Below, piece by piece: positions 58,978-64,000 of a stretch of DNA of 64,000 nucleotides; the first letter of the stretch is position 1; each line of letters opens with the position of its first letter. A program made the translations under genes and the position numbers. The stretch comes from Gordius sp. MW1 (taxonomy: Eukaryota > Nematomorpha > Gordioida > Gordea > Gordiidae). The notes beneath the pieces are model-generated. The model was not told the origin of the DNA. It was given only the letters and a program-made list of their open reading frames with translations, and ran no database searches. Location of the stretch: the NCBI GenBank assembly GCA_964036665.1, contig OZ038531.1, positions 124,001 through 188,000 of the forward strand. The letters run 5' to 3'.

Positions 58978-61424
58978 TTACCTCTCTACAGTTCCCCTCT
59001 TTTCACAGACAAAATCCTTAAGGAATGCTGGCGATTTCCGACTATGTTGCGGGTATCTAGGTTCTTTTCTGGGCGTTCCTGACTGGTCTTGAATTTGTTC
59101 CCTTGTAGCACTTGTTCCCCGGTCCTGCATTTGTTCCCTTGAAGCACTTGCTCCCGCTTCCCTTTCTGATGATATCCTTTGCGGCCACCCGTTCTCTTGT
59201 CCCAGTGTGGTCCAATCCAGGATTTTCCGTTTCCTTACTTGATCCACGTGTCGGTGGTGTTTTCTCCCTGTGCCCATACATCGTAGGACCGACTACCGTG
59301 CTTGGATTTTATCGTGCCTTCTACCCATAAGCTTGGTTCTAAAAACATACGTACCCAAACCAAGTCTCCTCTGTTGAACATCCGCAGGTTCCCGGTCTCT
59401 AACCATTGTTGTGGTACGGTTTCCCTCAATACCTCCCATTCGGTTCGCATACGCCTTTTTACCATCACCTCTGCTGGGCTTTTATTGATTGTGGGGTGTT
59501 TTGTCGATCTGTAGTTTTCCAAAAATCTACTTAGCCCTACTTCCGACTCGTTTTTAATAATGGCTTCTCTAATTAATCGTACATATCTTTCTGCCAGACC
59601 GTTAGAGGCAAGATGGTAAGGAGCTGTCCATCTCTTATTAATCCCTCTCATCTTGCAAAAATTCTGTAATTCCTGCCCTTTGAATTGCGGGCCGTTATCT
59701 GATATTAACCATGGCGGATTTCCAAATCTAGCAAACGTTTCGGCAAGTTTTTTTATAATGGTGGTCGCTGTGGTGTCTTCTAATTTGAACACTTCTACCC
59801 ATTTCGAGCTATTGTCCACCATCACCAGGTATGACTTACCCTTGAAAGGACCCATGATATCGATATGTACTTGAACCCACGGTTAATGGCTATGTTGACA
59901 CTCTATCAACGGTTCCTTCTTTGCCGCCGCGGCAGTGTAATTGCAATCACCCTTTCGCTACGCTCAGTAAGTCATCGTCGAGAGTAGGCCAGCATATATA
60001 CTGCCCCGCCACTTCTTGCATTCGCTTGATACCCACGTGGCCCCTATGTAATCTGTGGAGTACCGCTCCTCGAAACTTAGCCGGAATTAATATTCGTCGT
60101 CATTTGTAAAATATTATGTTTTGGCTTCGTTTAACTTTGGCAGGTGTTTATCGTAGGAGCGTTTTAGACCATCAGTGGCCATTGTGTTTTGTCTACCTCT
60201 CATCCACTCTTTTAACTGACGTAGCCCGGGATTATCCAGGGTGTGTTGTCTTACTACGTTTAATGATATAAATAAATTTGTCGAGTCTTCTGGCATTTCC
60301 TCGCTAACCTGATACGCGTTTTCGTTCGGGTTTCTGAACAAGAAATCTGCCGAGTTTTCGGATCCCTTGTTGTACACAAATTTGGTCGTGTAGCCTGATA
60401 CCATGAGCACCCACCTAGTTAGACGTGGTGACCATTGTTCCTTGCCCCTTTTGCTCTGATCAAAAATATAAACTAGGGGTCTATGATCCGTCATGATAGT
60501 AACGCTTCGTCCTTGTATATATTCATTGACTTTTTTAGACCATACACCACTGCAAGGGCCTCTCGTTCGATCGTCGAATACCGGCTTTCGCTATCGTTTA
60601 ATGCTCTTGAAGCATAGGCCACCACTCTCCAATTCTCCCCTGGTGCTCGTTGCTGTAAGATGGCCCCTAACCCTGTACCAGAGGCGTCTACGACCAGGCC
60701 AGTCTCCCAATCTTCATTAAAGTATGCCAGTACGGGGGCTTTAGTCAGCGCGGACTTGATGGCTTCAAATGCGCCTTGTTGTTCTCCACCCCAATGGTAC
60801 AACACGTTTTTTTTCATGAGTTTCTGAATCGTGTGCACGATTTTGGCGTAGTACTTAATAAACTTTGAAAATATGCTGTTAACCCAAGGAACGATTTTAT
60901 TTCATTTTTGTTAGTTAAATTTTTCCACTGCTTGACCAGTTCGGCTTTATTCTCGTTGATTTTAATCCCCTTGTTACTTATTACCTATCCCAAAAATGTT
61001 ACTTCCTTGGCCCACAAGATGCTCTTGGAAATGTTTGGCACGAAACCCCACTTTTGTAACGTTTCTAGTACTTTGAGTAACCGCTCGTTGTGGATTTCCT
61101 CTGTTTCCCCTGCTATTGTACATCGATGTATACCGCTACCCCCTCAATGCCTCCTAATATCTGATCCATTGTTTTTTGGAAAATCGCTGCGGCACAATTT
61201 AAGCCAAAAGGCATACGGTTAACTTTAAATAAGCCCTTGTGGGTGGAGATAGTCAATCGTTGGCTCGTCTCTGGACCTAGTTCAAGCTGTAGGTACGCTT
61301 TCGTTAGGTCCAGCTTGATAAAATAACACGCATTATCGAGTTTTTTAATTGCTATGCAATTTATGGGCTCACTTTCCATTTTGTTTTGTCCTCCTATTCG
61401 GCGTGCGCTATTCGGCGTGCGCAC
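58978..61424 (-). pseudogene. Ty3/gypsy pol, broken (RT, RNase H, integrase)
   Basis: Minus-strand order: RT fragment 61424-61113 (KLDLTKAYLQLELGPETSQR, MPFGLNCAAAIFQ); RT end and RNase H 60838-60491 (GLVVDASGTGLGAILQQ, YSTIEREALAVVYGLKK); RNase H end 60494-60114 (MTDHRPLVYIF); a decayed HHCC finger at about 60090-59900; integrase core and tail 59855-59235 (VMVDNSSKWVEVF, ISDNGPQFKGQE, NGLAERYVRLIRE); then a low-complexity tail to 58978. The RT catalytic motif reads YID followed by a frame break instead of YIDD. Frameshifts separate every block. No LTRs were found, and the 5' side is cut off at about 61350 by a reversed composite repeat. It is distinct from the 36-39 kb element. Confidence 0.85.
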
Positions 61425-62075
61425 CGAACGTGGATGTCACGCACCGAGTTTCTTGTTTTGTTTACTTTTAATTTTTGTTAATTTAACCAGTTTTTGGGTT
61501 CGAATCCTGGTTTTTTTTTTGACTATTATGATTGTTCCTGTTACTACCATTGCTATTATGACTTTTTGGCCGTCCGTTGGCTGCTGACCAATGAAAAAAA
61601 TGACCATTGGCCAAAATGTGAATTCAAGTTTATTTTTTCGTTTTTTTTCGCCTATTATGATTGTTCCTGTTACTACCATTGCTATTATGACTTTTTGGCC
61701 GTCCGTTGGCTGCTGACCAATGGAAAAAAATGACTATTGGCCAAAATGTGAATCCAAGTTTATTTTTTTGTTTTTTTTCGACTATTATGATTGTTCTTGT
61801 TACTACCATTGATAATAAGACTTTTTGGCCGTCCGTTGGCTGCTGACCGATGGAAAAAATGACCATTGGCCAAAATGTGAATCCAAGTATATTTTTTCGT
61901 TTTTTTTCGACTATTATGATTGTTCTTGTTACTACCATTGATAATAAGACGTTTTGGCCGTCCGTTGGGTGCTGACCAACGAAATAAATGACCATTGGTC
62001 AAAATGTGAATCCAAGTATATTTTTTCCGTTTTTTCCGCCTATTATGATTGTTCTTGTTACATTTAATTTCACAT
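61349..62075 (-). mobile_element. Reversed copy of the composite repeat with minisatellite array
   Basis: Starts TTGCTATGCAATTTATGGGC at 61349 (the right boundary motif in reverse). A B box lies on the plus strand at 61498 (GGGTTCGAATCC), followed by four or five 122-130 bp units (GCCGTCCGTTGGCTGCTGAC...ATGACCATTGGCCAAAATGT) to about 62060. It abuts the truncated gypsy RT, so it probably inserted there or marks a rearrangement. The minus-strand frames here are repeat translations. Confidence 0.75.
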
Positions 62076-62555
62076 TGCATTTCAATAGTTTTATTTAAAT
62101 AATCAAGATTTTGTTAAACCATAATATTTAAAATATCGCAGTTTTCAAAATGTTATAAGGTAAGTTCGGCTCAAAAAACTCAACCAGAAGCATGCTGCCT
62201 TTAAGGGCATAAATTAACGTGAAGATTAATATTTTTTAAATATTTCCCCGCTATTTCATCCTTTAGCTATCAGAAAAATGGATCAAAAAAGAAACATATT
62301 TCTTATAGCTGAAAGGATTTGAAAGAATATTTACACGGACTTTAGCAAGCTATCCATTTGTGTAACAAAATGGAAGAACCGTCTTAAATGCTTTAAATAT
62401 TCATGAATGTTTATAAAATTATAAAAAGTGTACTTGAAGACTCAAAATTTATTTCAAGATACAATGAGATCCACAAATCAATTTTAAGAATTTATTCAAT
62501 TAATTTTTGCCAAAAATGTGTTATTAAGGTTATTTTCATATTTCTATAATTATTC
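62076..62555. other. Non-coding AT-rich DNA
   Basis: No supported feature. Confidence 0.4.
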
Positions 62556-62559
62556 TGGA

Positions 62560-62695
62560 CCGGGCCTGACACGGGCCCCGGCTGGTATCTGTTTTTAAAA
62601 TGTAAAAATTCGGTCCGGACTGGGCCCCTAAATATTTAAATTTAAGATAACGGTTCAGGCCGGGCCTAAGAAAAATGGATTTTGCATGTCTCTGC
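62560..62695. mobile_element. Terminal fragment of a hAT element related to the 11.1 kb copy
   Basis: CCGGGCCTGACACGGGCCCC, GGACTGGGCCCC and GGCCGGGCC subterminal repeats are followed by ATTTTGCATGTCTCTG, matching the right end of the element at 11100-12251 (ATTTTGCAGGTCTCTA) with changes. No left end is present. Confidence 0.6.
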
Positions 62696-62732
62696 AACAC
62701 CCTTTAATTACATCATCGTTTTTATTAGTGTT

Positions 62733-63600
62733 GTAGCTGTGGTTAAGTAGTTAAATCACTTAACTTTTACGCGCCTATGCAAATGAGATAGCGTGTTGTA
62801 TCTTGCCAACTAATGGCGGGAATATGTTTAAAGTAATGGGTGTGTGAATAAAATATAATGTAATGAGTTATGTGAATAAAAGGGCACTAATTAGAAGCAG
62901 ACGAATATGTAAAAAGCACGGAGATGTGCAGTACATCAAACAGTCGGCATCCCTCATGCAAATTGAGAAGTGCATCGAGAAGGTTTAAATAGCGAGAATT
63001 TGACCATGATAAAATCAGTTATTTAATTTGTTAATTTAGTCCTGCGGGGGAGATATTTTTCTTTTTCTAATCAGGACACGTTAGTCCTGCGGGAGGATAT
63101 GTTTATTTCTCATTTTAGACACGTGGGTCCAGCTGCGATTATCTAGCAAGAGCCAAACGTCCCCTAATTAATACCTCCATTTACCCATAGACGTACCCGT
63201 GTTAGCTTATTGGTTGCACGTATATTGCCCTCCGGCCATCGTCCAACATTCACCTTATCCGATCTATATTATATTTATTGATTTACTCCGCCATTTGTGC
63301 ATATTTATTTCTGTATTAAATAAAAGTAGTGTGGACTTAATATTGGTAGCCTTTTGCGGATTTAATATTGGTAGCACGAGTGAAAATCTCTATTTACGAC
63401 TAGAGTCGAAGACCCAAATTTCCGATCCCGATCCACATGATTCGAGGTCAGACGTTCGAGTTGCGTACAAAAGAAAAGAAAAAGAACCACGTAAGTTCTG
63501 AATTTATTTTTTATTTTTGTAATAATCGAAAGATGTTTACTTGTTATGATTATCTTGATTAATTTTTATAATTAGTTTATATAGTACCTCCTGGAGATGG
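62733..63600 (+). repeat. Probable 5' LTR and leader of an LTR retrotransposon
   Basis: Starts TGTTGTAGCTGTGG (LTR-like TG). It contains a TATA-like TTTAAATAG near 62985 and an AATAAA near 63316, and precedes a gag-pol relic on the same strand. A TGGTGTCAAAGG at about 63616 could be the primer-binding site. The second LTR lies outside the window, so boundaries are unproven. The 100-codon frame at 63199-63501 is unrecognised. Confidence 0.45.
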
Positions 63601-63685
63601 ACTTTAATTAAATGGTTGGTGTCAAAGGTATAAATTTAATCTCTTTATTTTTGTTCGATCACTTATCGTATTTTTATGATCATAT

Positions 63686-64000
63686 TTGTACCAAAAGCTT
63701 CGTTTAAATCTGTTAATAATTGTGGTAATTAAAATGCAGCGCGTAGAACAGATTTACAGGGTTAGGACCTCGGTCCCGCGTTGCTTTTATTGCAATAAAT
63801 GGGGGCATTTCAGGCGCAATTGTAGATTGTTAATAATTTTCAGAATAACACACCTCATTATAGACAACCCTCGTGCGACCCATATAGGCGAAACTCCGGT
63901 GGTTTATTAAAATATTGAAGGTAAGCAAATAAATTTTTTGGTAGATTCTGGGGCCTCTATTTCGATTATAAGTAAATGTAATTTTTTAAAATTATTGCCT
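63686..64000 (+). pseudogene. Retrotransposon nucleocapsid and protease, partial at window edge
   Basis: The frame contains a clean zinc knuckle, CFYCNKWGHFRRNC (CX2CX4HX4C), around 63782-63823. After an in-frame TAA at 63908-63910 the same frame continues into an aspartic protease, NFLVDSGASISIISK (about 63930-63975), and runs off the right edge. The DSG triad is the catalytic site. The in-frame stop between the two makes this copy a likely pseudogene, unless stop read-through is used. It differs in sequence from both other gypsy elements in the window. Confidence 0.75.

Noticed and set aside
61437-62080. Minus-strand frames of 80-121 codons
   Set aside because: Same minisatellite in reverse orientation.

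Overview
The window is AT-rich invertebrate nuclear DNA, most likely from an arthropod. The signs are a FoxB forkhead gene of the insect fd96C type, short GT-AG introns (down to 56 bp), long non-coding stretches, and a very heavy load of LTR retrotransposons, hAT elements and short terminal-inverted-repeat (TIR) elements. Nothing in it looks prokaryotic: no operons, CRISPR array, rRNA gene or intact tRNA gene was found. The species cannot be named from the sequence alone.

Layout. 1-1.2 kb: a large inverted-repeat (foldback) structure with a G/C-rich minisatellite core, then a hAT terminus. 1.5-4.8 kb: a degenerate retroelement with an unusual reverse transcriptase and a repeated 3' block. 4.9-6.6 kb: a Ty3/gypsy relic and a small non-autonomous LTR element. 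9.7-10.6 kb: LINE and gypsy relics. 11.1-14.1 kb: two hAT elements with GC-rich subterminal repeats. 14-19 kb: mostly featureless AT-rich DNA. 19.07-19.95 kb (minus strand): FoxB, the only gene here from a recognised cellular family. 20-29 kb: AT-rich DNA dotted with small 'GGGCGTAGCC' TIR elements and homopolymer runs. 29-35.3 kb and 46.6-47.8 kb: a composite repeat family combining an inverted terminal motif, tRNA-like B-box segments, and a 108-130 bp minisatellite; at 30.7-35.3 kb it is tandemly duplicated with a 1.88 kb unit. 35.4-39.3 kb: a young but damaged Ty3/gypsy element with matching LTRs and a 5-bp target duplication. 39.9-43.1 kb: a hAT element inserted in the end of a MITE and itself holding a foldback element.

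43.9-55.8 kb holds the most interesting cellular content: two tandem genes on the minus strand that I do not recognise. I rebuilt them exon by exon. Each has seven detected coding exons with the same order and phases, three of them of identical length (70, 94, 189 nt). The predicted proteins are about 325 residues plus a missing N-terminus, share four cysteines, and carry many N-glycosylation sequons. A signal-peptide-like exon lies upstream of the distal copy. They look like a secreted protein family that arose by tandem duplication. The last intron grew from 56 bp in one copy to 2.5 kb in the other, mostly through a TTAA-flanked piggyBac-like element.

57.8-64 kb: more TIR elements, a broken gypsy element whose RT active site is disrupted, a reversed copy of the composite repeat, a hAT end, and the start of another LTR retrotransposon running off the right edge. 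All coordinates and splice sites were read by eye, so exon edges should be treated as strong predictions rather than measurements.
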